Positions 38,213 through 50,560 of a stretch of 64,000 nucleotides of DNA are shown here, one piece after another. Made by a program: the position numbers and the translations under genes. The DNA is from Nectonema munidae (lineage: Eukaryota > Nematomorpha > Nectonematoida > Nectonematidae): NCBI GenBank assembly GCA_030549495.1, contig JAUIRK010000898.1, forward strand, positions 682,001 to 746,000. Direction: 5' to 3'. The notes beneath the pieces were generated by a model. The model was not told the origin of the DNA. It made no database searches and saw nothing but the letters and a program-made list of their open reading frames with translations. Positions within the stretch are counted from its first letter, which is position 1. The number at the start of each line of letters is the position of its first letter.

Positions 38213-38589
38213 TTCTTAAATAGATTAAATAAATACAAAAAAAATAATGCCAATTTTCAGACTCTAATATTTATGTAAAAAAATATTTATTTCAGGTTAC
38301 AATTAGACCTATTTAATATATTTTTCTGTTGATCGAAGAAATACCAATAAGAATGTTTTTACCTACTGCGTTACTTTTTACCCAAACTCTTTTCAAAAAT
38401 TATATCTTAACAAAAAAGAACCAAAATAAAAGATAAAAAATGAAAATTCTTATCTCTTATAGATTTTTTTTCAATATAAAGTGGGTGTTAATGCCCACTT
38501 CTATTATCTTCATGGGAAAAAAATTAAATTTTCAATAATAAAATGTAAAAAAGTGCATAAAGTATTTTTTTAAGTTTTAAAATATTTCC
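38213..38589. other. Region upstream of bL21m
   Basis: AT-rich; would contain the promoter of the - strand bL21m gene. No motif identified. Confidence 0.3.
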
Positions 38590-39136
38590 ACCAACCTGAT
38601 AGTGTCTCACATTACCAACCGTGATATTACCCACCAATCCTGGTCGAAAGAAAAATTTTGACTCTCAGAACCTTTAATAAGATGGTTCTCTCTCTACTGC
38701 CTATCCAAAAACTATCTTTATCGTATCAAACTCTCTATAAACCATAACTGTCTTTTTGTTGCTCACATCACGAAACTGCGTATCACCTGACCTTTACTTG
38801 TCCATCCTTCATCACTCACAGACACAGCCTCATAAACACTTGCATCAAAATCCTAGGATATTTCCCCGTGATCTTCTCCCTGATTCAGGTTTATTGAACA
38901 TTTTATACACTTTAATTTGTATCATCAAATCTTATCTGTATTCCCACTCCCAACGCAGAACTTATTACTCAGGCTCTACCACCACTCTTCTTTATTTCAA
39001 AGCTTTATCAACTCAGAAGACCTCTCCTCAATCTCATCAAGCATTTTGCAAGCATATTAATAAAATTTGGAAGTGCTTTGACACTCTTCCTACCTACCTA
39101 TCTAATTTGCTAATTTCTTTCTTTATTTTATTTTAA
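38590..39136 (+). pseudogene. LINE 3' fragment
   Basis: The + strand reads PLIRWFSLYCLSKNYLYRIK, then after a frame change FVAHITKLRITLTFTCPSF-like text with a His/Cys knuckle (H...HLTFTCPSF). The same C-terminal region (RPLIRW.SG ... H....F.CP) is present in the + strand LINE at 46640-46900 and the - strand one at 40318. Broken; no catalytic domain. Confidence 0.5.
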
Positions 39137-39189
39137 AATAAATAAAAGTCGTTTAGATTTTATGTAGCAAGTTATAATATATTTGATCT

Positions 39190-39475
39190 TTTCGGGTACC
39201 AATGATCTTTATGTCTACTAATAAATTTATGGGGGATATCAATGATTATTATTAGGGCAATGATCTTTACTGGTACGAATTACCGGGCTACGAATGATCT
39301 TTATGGGTTTTCCCATGATCTTTCCGCGTACTATTGATCTTTACAGGGGACCAATGATCTTTAGGGAGCAAACAAATGATCTTTCCTGGGGGTACCAATG
39401 ATCTTTACGGGTACCAATGATCTTTACGGAGGGGTACCCATGATTTTACGGGGGTACAATGATTTTTAACCTAGA
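39190..39475. repeat. Degenerate 20-bp minisatellite, about 12 units
   Basis: The unit is roughly GGGTACCAATGATCTTTAC. GATCTTTA or GATTTTTA recurs at intervals of about 18-30 bp throughout, with variable G-runs. No frame or gene is associated. Confidence 0.8.
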
Positions 39476-39971
39476 TTAAAGACAATTGAAGGAATGATCA
39501 CTGGGTAAAGACACTACGCTTCTACTAGTAGAACATTTTGCGGAGATCACCAAGTTTTATTAATTAGAGATACATAATGAAATAGTTTATTTCCACGCAT
39601 TGAAGGAATATCTATCTTAAACTAGAGTTGACGGCGTTTGGTATCCAGTTTTGCCGTTTTGTACCCTGTCTCTCGCAATTTCAAACTTATGAAACCAATT
39701 AGAAAAGAATGGAAGATTTTCGTATTTGACATAAAGTTAGTCAAAACTATATTTAATAAAATCTAAATATTGACACAAATTAAAATTTATGTTAAGAAGG
39801 GGAAAAATGCTGTCAACATAATTATGAGGTTTAAATATTTTAATTACTACTTATATTATATGTTTTTCAATGTATAAATATTGTATATGCTGTTTGCATT
39901 TTAGCTTAAAAAATTTATTAAATATTTTTTCTTTTTGGTTAGCATGATTTTCTCTTCATAACTATATACTG

Positions 39972-40117
39972 CGTGAGTAGGGTTGGTTAGATGCTGGATT
40001 CGATAACTCAAGGTCTTGGGTTCGATTTCGAATCAAGCCTGCTTTCCTCATAGTTCAATACAAGCGGCACAATTGTGCCTTCTCGATGAAAACACCCCGG
40101 GGTACCTCTACCTCTCT
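39972..40117 (+). mobile_element. tRNA-derived SINE (family 2)
   Basis: The head GGGTTGGTTAGATGCTGG is followed by a B-box match GGGTTCGATTTC at about 40018. The tail AAGCGGCACAATTGTGCCTT, TCTCGATGAAAACACC matches the reversed copy at 36519-36692. Confidence 0.7.
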
Positions 40118-40317
40118 TCTATATTTTTTTAGATTAAAGTTTTTTCTTTATAATTTGAAAAAAAATTTTTTTTTTCTGTAATGAGTGAGTGAGGGAAATC
40201 TCTAAGCACTTTCCAGCGTTGGCTGATATGCTTGCTGTATTGCTATATGAAATTAGGAGTTGGGTGAAGGAGGGATAAGATTTTGGTGCGCTTTAAGAAT
40301 TGGTTCTATTGTGTTTA

Positions 40318-40830
40318 TCAGGATTGAGAGTTCTTGGAGAATTGAAGGGTGATATAGAAATCATAAATGGAGTTGATACCATTGGAATATAAGTGGCACA
40401 ATTTGAGTAGTTTGGTTCGTATGTTTTGAAAGATGGGGCATAGAAGGATGATGTGTATTGATGTTTCTATTTCTTTTTGTGGATTGTTGTGTAGTTTGAA
40501 TTTGTAAAAGTAAGCATAGGTTGGGCAGTGAAAAGAGAGCCATCTAATTGTGTTGCGTGCGAGAAAAATGCTTTTATTATTAATCGCAAAATTGATTAGA
40601 GATTCAAGTTTTTGTAAGTCTAAATCGAGTGTGCTTATATTGTCGATATACTTAAAAATATGAGGTTTTATATAACAAAAAAGAATCTTAAGTTTATTAA
40701 CATTATTCTCAGGTAACTGTTCCAGGAAGTTTTCAAAGAGTAGACGCCAATGTTTCCATTGATCGAAACAATCATCATCCGTCGGCTCAGGCCAGGAGAT
40801 TCCTGGATCCAATTTACTTCCCAAGCAGGC
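40318..40830 (-). pseudogene. LINE 3' fragment on - strand
   Basis: Part of a 234-codon open frame reads NTIRWLSFHCPTYAYFYKFK, LHNNPQKEIETSIHIILLCP, IFQNIRTKLLKLCHL. The E...H.L..CP.F...R..L pattern is the zinc-knuckle-like C-terminus of RNase H-bearing LINEs. The frame extends upstream to 41022, but its first third is antisense to another LINE and is likely fortuitous. Confidence 0.55.
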
Positions 40831-41730
40831 AAAAATCCATGGAAAATTATCAACGTGATGTCTAAAAAGAACAAAAAAGCTGAACCTCCTTTTATTCCTC
40901 TTTCCTGTTTTCAAGACAAAATATTTCATAATCCTTCTTTCCTTACTTCTTTTTTCCCCACCACTCTCCTTCTTCCGATCATGTAAACCACTTATTACTT
41001 CGTTCTCAGGTCTCCTTATCACTTTCCAAGATTCATAACCCTTCCTTCCCAGAAATAACCACCAAAGAAATCACTCAAACAATCGATAGCCTAAATTCTA
41101 GATCTTCTCCTAATTTCGATCTGATTTCTCCTCTACATATCCAGAGATCATTTCCATCTTTATAGTAATCACCTAACGTTAATTTTCAACTCTATTCTTT
41201 CTCTTTCTCACTTTCCTGTCATTTTGAAAATAGGTCGCCTAATCTTTATTCCCAAAACACAAAAAGAACTAAACATCTTTTCAAACTGGCGCCCCATTAC
41301 AATTCTTCCTGCTCTAGGTAAAATTTTCAAAAAAATTATCAGACGTCGACTTATTTTTAATATTTACTCTCAAAATCTAACCCTCGCCATTTACACAAAA
41401 TTTTATTATAGAAACCTCAATTACCACTAACATGTAAATGTTCTTTACAATTTTAAGTTTAATCTTTAGTAAAAAAAATTATTTTGTGGCTATATTTTTT
41501 ACCAAAACTTAAAAATAATAAATTTATCATAAAAAATTAATAGATGGCGTTAATTTATATATATATAATAATTTTAAAGAATTTATGGATTTAACTTTAC
41601 AACGCATATATTTATATTTTCAAGCTATTCTCATAACACGAATAACCGGTTTTTACTTCAAAAAAAACTTAGTCTAAAAAAGTCAAAAAAAATATAACAG
41701 GTGTTAAAAATTTATTTTAAAACTATAAAC

Positions 41731-43444
41731 TTAGAGGCATTTAGAGCAAATAACTTTAGAATGATATTTACAAACCATATTTCCACATTTTGCACATCGA
41801 CGTGAAGTTCTGTTTTTTCTTGAGATGCAAAGAAAACATGAAGCTTTGCTTGATGATGTAGGTTCTACTTCACTACGACTTTCAAAACCATAGTATGATA
41901 ATAAATGCTTGACATCAAGGGATAACTCTGAAGTTAGAGATCTTATTTTCATAGATTCTTCAGCCATTCGCAGGGCAAGCATTTTTATAAATATCTTTCT
42001 ACCGCCTTGTTTTGTGTTGGGGAAATCCTTAGGGCTATTGAACTTTGCTATAACCCATGAGTTCAGCACACTAATATCTAGATAATTTGAAAATAGCGCA
42101 AAAGTCCACTTTCTATTGGGTTTATACGATTTGTAAGCCCTTAGCATTTTATTCACAACATCAACTCCACCTTTGAACTTGTTGTATTCTAACAAGCTCT
42201 TAGGTTTCGAAGCAACATTAGTGATTTGCACGTTTTTATGCTGTGACGACATAATATATACAACTTTGAAGTTACGTACGGCATGACGTCTAGGTATATA
42301 CGCGCTCATAGAAACATAATCGGAATATATTATTCTACTTTCGCATTCACTAAGTCGCAATTCTCTAAGATAGGGGGGTCTAAATACTAAGGGGACAAAT
42401 CTCTTATTTGACATAACAGTTCCGCACAATGATAAATTTTTTATACTACACCAAACAGCTAAGGAATGATTAGTAAAAAATCTATCCGTGTAAATGCCAC
42501 ACCCTTCAGGTATTTTACTATTTTCAATTAGTCTTTTGCAAATATTTAGCCCAGAAAAGTAAGTTCTATCAGAAATACCACCCACATAGATTTCGGGAGA
42601 TAGACAATAATAAAATTTAGCGTCGTTTATGTGATATACTTTTATACCGTAGTGTCCGGGTTTTTTGGGGTCATATATTTTGACCGGACATCCTCCCCTA
42701 AATGTAACAAGCTGTTCATCTATGGTAACGGCTGAATGAGGATTCCAATACAATGAAAAAACTTTAAAAAAATAATCATGGATTTTACGAATGGGACTAA
42801 TCTTGTCATTAGAATCTCTCTCGTTTTTTTTTGTCAAAACGTAAAAATACGTGAATGAGAGTAAACATGTCGCGTCCCAAGCAACTTCGTAAAAAAGGAC
42901 TGCCAGCATTTGAAAATAAGTCAGCAGTTTTAACTTTTTGATCACCATTTTGACCGATGTAAATCAAAGAGCCAAAGTAAGCGAGAAGATGGGAAACACT
43001 AAACTTTGTGTAGCAGTGGTACAAGTTTACGTACTTAGGATTAGTCGATCTAAAAAATAAAATTTGTTTTTACTTTTCAGATTTTAAAAATACAACTTAC
43101 TTATAATTGGATTCCATTTTGTGCATTGTCATTGAGTACAAGTATTGAATAAGTTCAACATCGAAAAAAAGTTTAAATATGGAAAAAATATCCTTTAAAT
43201 TTTTAGCAGAGCTTTTAGGACCTGGAGGTCTGGAGATCGAATCGCGAATATTCAAACTTTCTCTTCTTCCTACTCCACTACTTCTTGGCTCCGAAAAATA
43301 TTCAGTAGAATCAGGAGCAATCAGATTTTGATCAAAAAAGTCCATTTCACAAGACATGTTCGAGATTTGAGATGTCTCATTATTATCAGAATCACTGAAA
43401 GTTGAAGAAGAGTTATCGGAAGAAGACATGCTATAAAGGAACAC
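41731..43444 (-). CDS. piggyBac transposase A, two exons, one frameshift
   Basis: Exon 1 (43444-43101) starts MFLYSMSSSDNSSST, an acidic N-terminus, and ends at donor GTAAGT. A 51-bp intron (43100-43050) ends TTTTTTAG. Exon 2 (43049-41731) reads NPKYVNLYHCYTKFSVSHLL and continues to FLRFDKK. At the nine-T run 42824-42832 the frame shifts once. It then runs unbroken through SAVTIDEQLVTFRGGCPVK (first catalytic Asp), GCGIYTDRFFTNHS (second Asp), YNKFKGGVDVVNKMLRAYKS (third Asp) and ends in a cysteine-rich domain CFLC ... CAKCGNMVCKYHSKVICSKC. The usual GVDxxD block has N at the second acidic site. Apart from the single run-length shift it looks whole. It sits inside a LINE. The terminal repeats and TTAA were not located. 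Confidence 0.85.
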
Positions 43445-43836
43445 GATAAAGAAATTCTTTCAAGTCAACGGTATAAAGAAAACGAGTACGCAACAAAAAG
43501 TATTGAGCAGATGTTCACAAAACTTCGAGAAAAATATGTGATTTGTTTTCATTATGAGTGATGGTGCAATTTATTATATGCGTAGCACCTAAACATAAGC
43601 GGATTGCCAGAATTTATATATAAATATTTATGCCAATGATATTATGATAAAACCATATTATACATCTATTACGTAATAGTTTTTTATCATCAACAAATCT
43701 TTGCGTTCAATAGCATACAAAACCAGTGTGATTTTTCTCAAGAAGCCACAGCTTATCAGTAAAATATCGATCTAGAAATTTTTAACAAGGACAAAACTAG
43801 TAGCAGTACTGTCACCCAATTCCTCTTGTTTTACAC

Positions 43837-44444
43837 CAGCCATGTCAAATATGTGGCCCGCGGGCCGCATGCGGCCCATTACAAGCAGATTTGCGGCCCA
43901 CACAGATTACAGTATTATTAATTATAATTTTATGTATAAGTGTAGATTTAGACTTCTCAGAGAACTAGGTTGACTGATTTTCACTTATCATCTCTTATAA
44001 AAGTTCGCACTGCACAGAAATTTCAGCCAGACATAGCAAAGATTGTCAATAACAAGAGGTGTCAAGCCTCGGGACAAGAACATGTAAAGTATTTGAATAA
44101 TTAATAATAAATGTTTATTTTGAACTATTGCGATTTATGTGCATTTCATTTGTAGTTCATTCAAATACATGTGGGCCATGTATGTTGCCTTATAAACTTT
44201 TTTATATTAAAATAAAGGACAGATTTATATCCGTGCTAATTTTTTAATTAAATTATTTTGTTACATGACTTTGTACTTGCATTTTTGAATATAATCAAAC
44301 CATTACATGTTTCTAAGTTAAAAGTAAAATATTCTGCAATAATTTTTATTGAACAACTTTAAATATAATTGTAGGAGTGCGGCCCTCATGAGAACACAAA
44401 CTCACTCCTTTGGCCCTCGTGGGACTCCGAGTTTGACATGCCTG
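43837..44444. mobile_element. hAT-type MITE, perfect 8-bp duplication
   Basis: The ends are CAGCCATGTCAAATATG and, inverted, GAGTTTGACATGCCTG. GGCCCGCGGGCC-rich text lies just inside. Identical flanks TTTTACAC at 43829-43836 and 44445-44452. It lies within the material that splits the + strand LINE. Confidence 0.9.
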
Positions 44445-46960
44445 TTTTACACTATTATAATTCCTACAATGATAATTCCTAAGTAGATTCCAAAATATAG
44501 AGAAATGAATAAAAAAACTCATAACTTTTCTAAATCAGTAAAAATTTCAAAAAATTTGATAAATCCATAATATGAAATTTTTAATTTATATTTTATTTAG
44601 AAGGCGTTAAAATATATATGTAAAAATAGATTTTTTTAATATTAGATCAAATAAATTGATAATTAATTTTATTTTATATTTTGTTTAATATTTTTTATCA
44701 ATTAAGGTTTTTATATATATATGAAATTTTGTCATCACGCGTTTATAGTTATCACTATTAAATTTCTTTTTAGAAAGACACATAACGTTAAAAGAATAGC
44801 GGAAAAATGTATTGAGTCCGTCAACGGTGTTAGAACAAATAAGTCCGTCAAGCGAGGGATCTCCAATGTGCTTACCTTCCGTTCAGAAATACTGAATCTG
44901 CCCTCTCTAACTTCTCTACCTTTATTGAAAAATCTATTCAAAAAAAGAAAGTATCTTCCTCAATATTTCTAGATATATCCAATGCGTTCAACAATGCCTG
45001 GCACCCAGCTATTCTATCTAGCCTTCTTTCTAAAAACTATCCTAAGTACCTCATCAAATTTATCTCTAGTTACTTGACAAGGCAACTCATTTTCAAGTAT
45101 AAATCTTTATCAGCTATTCATTCTCTCTCTGTGTCGACTCCGCAAGGTGGTTGCCTCTCCGACATTATTTGGATTGTCCTAATAAATCCAATTCTCGAGT
45201 TCATTCGGTCACATACTTTGCCCAATGTTACTCCAACGACATTGTATTTTCATTCTCCAGCGAATCTCAAGTTACAAATATAAAAAGAATTTCGGCTTTT
45301 TTTAAACCGTTGATCAAATTTTCCAATTTATACAAAATCTCTTTTAACTCATCAAAAATCACTCTAATCCACTTCACCCGCAAAACGGCTCTACATCTTA
45401 GCCTTGAACTCGATTCCTCTTTTATATCACCCTCATTTTCAGTTAAGTACCTCGGGCTGATGTTTCAATCCAATCTACGTTGGACATCACACTTTAAAAA
45501 TGTATACAAAAAACTCTGCTTTATACTTTCCTATTCAAAGAAAACCATCGTTTATTAATGGGGCTTATCTGTTTCACATTCTCGTTTTATCTATTCTGGT
45601 ATTGTCCTTCCCATGATTTAATATAGAATCTTATCTTGGGGTTTAGCTCTTCTCCATCCATCTTCGATTCATCTCCTCTCCAAAATTCATTGACTCTGTC
45701 TTCTCTGTATATCTAAGGCATTCTGATCTACTTCAACGAGTTCCCTTTAAATTCTCCTTAACATCACACCTCTTCATCTTCATCTAAAAAGGATTTTACT
45801 TAAAAGATTTTTTTTCATGTATAAATCCTTCAATCTTCCTCTTCTGACTTCTCATAGTTTCTCTGATAATACACCTTCCTTTAATTTCTTTAATTCCTTA
45901 ATCTCCTCCTTCGCTCCTCACCTTACACCTCTACTTATCCATCCTCACATTCCATCAATAATATTAACTCATCCCTCATCTCCTCTCCTATACTCACTCA
46001 ATAATTGCAGCAATATTAAATCGCCCAAGCTTTCTATCTATAAATCCCGTATTAGTCCACAAGTTTTACTAGTTTTTTCAGATGCTTCGAAGTCATTTCA
46101 TCATTGCTCAATAGCATTTGCCATTTTCGTGCCGCTCTCAATTACTCCGATCTACAAATTTCAAGCCTCTATTAATCCTTTACACTCCACCACAGAAGCT
46201 GAATCCATTGCCATCCTCTCTCTCTCTCTGTAACTACTTACTTTATAATATTAAGTCCTTTTATTGCTTCAATCACTTAAGCTTCTTCACAGATTCTCGA
46301 AACACAATTAATTATCTTAACCTTCAAGCGAAAGTGCCGTATTTCATATCCGTTATTTATCCGAAACTTATTCTATTGTCAAACAATTTCTCTATAAGCG
46401 TCAATTGGTGCCATCCCACACTGATATTTATGAAAACTATTATTTTGTGGACCTATTAGCCCAATTAATCTCTCACCTGTATTTTCGTTTTCTATTAACT
46501 TCAAAGCTTTCAATTCTTCATCAATCGACCACATTTATAGAATGTGGAACTTGGAAAACATTTCTTCTAAATCCCGATCTACCTCCTTCTTTTCCAATCT
46601 GCACGCAATTCATTCTACATGGATCCAAAATAACTTTAAAATAACTCGACCTCTCATAAGATGGCTCTCGGGCTATCTTTCTGTAACGTATATTTATTTC
46701 AACGGAATATTTCGAAAGATTCTTTATATCGACTGTGTCACGAAAGTTCAGAATCACCCTTCCATTTTATATTCTCGTGTCAATGTACTCACTCAATCTG
46801 CGAAGATTTCATTAATTTAACTGTTCGTATACTAGGCCATTTTCCTAACTCTCTGCTCGACCTCATTTATTACCCAACCCTTCTCGCTAAACTAAATAAG
46901 TTAATTCATATTATTGAATCTCGAATTACTATCCTGCCGACAAATTATCCATCTTAATAT

Positions 46961-47177
46961 TGAAACATTTCTGTTTCACCCAACAGGTAGGTAATGAGAT
47001 TTCGAAGCACAATCCGAACTGAATCGATATGCTTTCAGTGCTGTGTTTCTTGGAAATTCTATGTATATCAATTCATTCTCAGGATAAAACTAATATAAAA
47101 TTATAAATTTGATATTGAATAATAAAAAATTAATCTATTTTTTTTAAATTAAAATTGTTTATATTATAGTAATAATT
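46961..47177. other. Spacer between LINE and SINE
   Basis: AT-rich; nothing recognised. Confidence 0.3.
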
Positions 47178-47190
47178 AAAATATAATAAT

Positions 47191-47369
47191 GAGCCTCAAT
47201 GGTTGTTAGGGTGTACCTCTCAGCTTAACAGTTAAAGGTCAGGGGTTTGATCCCCAAGGCTCTCAACTCTAAAAACAAATTCACAAAAACTGTGATTAAC
47301 CATCTTAAGCATAATGCGAGCATATAGCATTACGGCTGAAAGTGCTTTGATATTTCCAACCAACCAACC
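47191..47369 (+). mobile_element. tRNA-derived SINE (family 1), full length
   Basis: A-box-like TGGTTGTTAGGGTG near the start, B-box-like GGGGTTTGATCCCC at about 47245, and a tail of CCAACCAACCA. A 13-bp target duplication AAAATATAATAAT flanks it (47178-47190 and 47370-47382). Close match to the reversed copy at 8049-8227. Confidence 0.88.
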
Positions 47370-47382
47370 AAAATATAATAAT

Positions 47383-48785
47383 TATTTATAAATAATAATA
47401 TAATTATTTTATAATAGTAAGTTTAATAACACAAAATAATTTTTGGGTGACATAAAAATATATAACAATACTCTATTACCAGCTCTCGTTCAAACTTAAA
47501 TATCTGTGTATCTTTTTATTTTAACTAGCTTTAAAATATATATAAATATTATTTTTATTAAAAAAATTAATCATGCTTAGAAGCGAATTATTCGATATGT
47601 ATGTTGATTTTAATATTACTTACCAACATTATCCCCTCCCCCCACCCCAGTGTTTTGGCTGGACACCATGTTGGCCCCTCCACATCAAATACCTATTTTA
47701 CTGGATTTAAAATTTACTCGAATCTTTTTATAATTTAATTTTTTTGAGTGGGTTTTGCATCCAGAGGAAGAAATATCTCTCTTATCTGGACGAGTAAATC
47801 TTAGACCAAGAGCACTCTTAATTTGAGGTCTCTGCTGGCATCGCAACGTGAGAGCACCACCCAAATTGATTATAAAAAACTAAAGTTTCAGAATTCTAAA
47901 TATCGATAAGTTTTAAATTTTTTTGTTTTAAATCTATTTCTTTAAAACTTTTTAAAAACTTGGCCCTTGTTTGGCCCCCTCACTTTTAAAAATCTAAAAA
48001 CGTCACTGCCTCTACCCCCTCTCTCATCCTACATATAAATTTTTTTGTACCTATAAATCCAATTTTAAAATAGTGATAATATTAATTCTTTTATTGCATG
48101 GTTGTCCAAATTGCTTTCCGTTTGAATCAGAGTTATGTAAATCAAGACACGATTATCGACTACTTTCACTCATGAACTCACAATAGTTATAAACATTCAT
48201 TTTAACCCATATTTAACCTACTTTATGATAAATGTTTATGCTTTATATAAAATACCTTAACTTACATAATCATTAAAATTAAATAAAAATATAAAGTAAA
48301 TCAATTTTATAAATTTTTTAGCATTTAATTTAATTTTTTATAATTTTTTTTTATACGATCAATGATACAAAATATAAATGTATACTTTTATTAATTTCTA
48401 AATTATATATTTAAAAGAATTTTCTAGTAAAATCTAGAATGTCTTATTAATTTTAATAACTTTTTATTTTTTACAGCGTGTTGCATAGTACTATTTCCAA
48501 ATGTGACTGCATTATGATAAAATCTGCATAATTAAGTTGGTATCATTATTTCCTCGTTATGATCACTACTATACTAGGGTTGCCAGATGTCTGGTTTTTT
48601 GAAATAATCTGTCAAAGTTAGGGGTGTAGATAGTAAGTGGGACAGGGTAGGCATTGCCTTCTTGACTTTCTTTTATGCTGCCCCTCTCCGAAAATGTGCA
48701 TGTTACATATATGATATATTGCTTATATAAAGATGCATATTGGTAGATCAAGTTAAATGATCTATGTTGACATGAAATACTAGGG
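47383..48785. other. Intergenic, AT-rich
   Basis: 47648-48008 may be an old hAT-like piece (CAGTGTTTTGGCTGG at the left, AAACGTCACTG inverted at the right, flanks only 5 of 8 alike). No gene recognised. Confidence 0.3.
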
Positions 48786-49140
48786 GTCGACAAAATCCTC
48801 CTTCCCCCCTGGACAAAATCCCTTTTCTCGAAATGAGAAAGAGGATAGAACCCTTCTCTCTTTTAAACAAAAACTTTATTTTAATATTAGAGTTAGTATA
48901 ACACAAGCCATAAATTTGATTTTAATATTAGAATAATACAAAAACTTGATTTTTTTAGTACATACTATTTAAAAAAATTCACTTTAATTCTACCAAATGA
49001 TACAATGTTAAGCAAAATTCACTTTATTGAATTTAAAGGTAAGAAAGAATCTCCTGGAATGGGGGGGGGGGGGGGGGATTTTGTCCGGAATGGCTTTTGT
49101 CAGGGGAATTTTTTCCGGGGGGGGGGGGGGGGATTGTCCT
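48786..49140. repeat. Inverted-repeat element with long G-runs
   Basis: The left side has GTCGACAAAATCCTCC and CCCCTGGACAAAATCCC. The right side has the complements GGGATTTTGTCCGGAATGG and GGATTGTCC around G-runs of about 17 and 15 bases. Related phrases occur at 17100-17170 and 23695-23770. Confidence 0.5.
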
Positions 49141-49429
49141 ACCCGAAATACTAATAGGGTAGATTCCGAGTTCATAAACAGATTTACAGACTATAATATA
49201 AAGCTTTGCGAATTAAGGCCGGGTAATATCGACTTTCTTAACTCTAATAAACTAAAACCTCTACTCTGCTTCATAAAAACGATACCCGTGACTATAAAAA
49301 AGGCTGAAACCTTCTTAACCTTAAAAAAAAAGTTATGTAAAAATGTATGTGCATTTTTATTCATATTTGTACCTATGTATGAAATATTAAAAGTAAGTTA
49401 GTAAAACATTATTATCAATATACTCTTTA

Positions 49430-50560
49430 CAAAAAATAACAAAATGTTTTTTACAAGATGAATGGAATCTTTCTTTTTCACCATTAATTTTGAAAAGTAC
49501 CCAGCAGTTGTGTACCAAAATATCGAATATGTTAGTAATGAATCATTTTTCCCATCTTCCATCTCTATAATACTGAGATACAAACTAAAATCTTGGTCTA
49601 CTTGATTAACATGTCTCATTGAACTGTTGTAATACTTTACTTGCTCTGAAATCTCATCTTTTTCTAAAACTACTATAATGATCATTACCATACTGATAAT
49701 GATCAGTACTTACAAAAACAATTGGCTGTTTGCCTTTTTTGTCATGATATATTGAAAATTGAGCAGTTTTTCCATCCTTATATTTTTTTCTAAAAATAGC
49801 AAGTTTTCTATGAAATTGTGATGCTGCTTGCTTACAAAAATCTTTTTATCAAATCACGATGAATAAAAGAAGTAAGTCTCTTTCTTGAAAAAGTTCGATT
49901 ACAAGATATTCCATTAACTAACAAAAACTCAATAACATTTTTATTAAAAAATAGTTATCTGCAGTCAGATTCATTCCTGAATTCAAAAATTTTTTCATTA
50001 TTTGGTTTACAAGCGCAAGAATCCCTTGATAAGAATTGAATTGTTTTGGAGATTGTAAATATATATATAGTGATCATCATCCGCAACATTAAAAATTTTT
50101 GACCATATTTTTCTTTTTTACCTTTAATGAAAGTTTTAGGAGGGTCTTTTCGTGAGAAAGATTTTCTTAAACTTTCATCTAGACAAATATCCGAATTGGG
50201 ATCGGGGTATTTATATTTAATGAACATACCTGGCATTTTCAAAATTAGTTTTGTACATAATTTGTTAAGATCTTTTCGCATGAAATATTCATATGTTCCA
50301 TCATTTCTAACTTTCTTAATTTTTTTGTTATCTAAGACTTCAGTGTATTCCACTTTTCCTGGGCCAAGTAACGTCCAATGTTTCTAAACTTCTATTAAAA
50401 CTTTGAATTCTAACATGTTTACCTTTGTTTGTATTCATCAATAAATGAAACCCAAAATATTGAAAGAGGTCTTCTTTTGAAAACTTATCATTAATAATTC
50501 CATTTTTAATTTTCACGTTTTTCCCCATAACAAAAATCAAAAAAGTTTTCTGTTTTCAAA
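49430..50560 (-). pseudogene. piggyBac transposase relic B
   Basis: On the - strand the N-terminal half reads NDKFSKEDLFQYFGFHLLMN. Next comes YPDPNSDICLDESL, matching the first-aspartate block (DEQL/DESL), then FIKGKKEKYGQKFLML, matching the K..KYGIK block. Downstream, MRHVNQVDQDFSLYLS matches the GGVDRxDQ third-aspartate block (49605-49560), then FWYTTAGYFSKLMVKK. The second-aspartate (DNFF) region is not readable. Several frame changes and stops. A different lineage from element A. Confidence 0.6.

Larger units (their letters stand above)
40840..46960 (+). mobile_element. Broken I/Jockey-like LINE, split by nested insertions
   Basis: Left part, 40840-41430: after a broken pre-RT region comes KIGRLIFIPKTQKELNIFSN, then WRPITILPALGKIFKKIIRR, the fingers of a LINE reverse transcriptase. 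Right part from about 44878: FRNTESALSNFSTFIEKS, SSSIFLDISNAFNNAWHPAI, TPQGGCLSDIIW, then YSNDIVFSFS where YADD is expected. An RNase H region follows (VLLVFSDASKS, STTEAESIAI, FFTDSRNTINYL, PSHTDIYEN) and a C-terminal knuckle to about 46957. Several frame changes occur. The first catalytic Asp (FLDI) is kept; the second motif reads SND. 41431-44877 is foreign: a piggyBac gene and an hAT MITE. RNase H downstream of RT points to the I/R1/Jockey group. Confidence 0.75.

Noticed and set aside
40831-41022. N-terminal third of the 234-codon - strand frame
   Set aside because: It is antisense to the pre-RT part of the + strand LINE, so the open frame there is likely chance.
47648-48008. Possible hAT MITE
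   Set aside because: Ends match only roughly and the 8-bp flanks agree at only five positions; kept as a note, not a called element.
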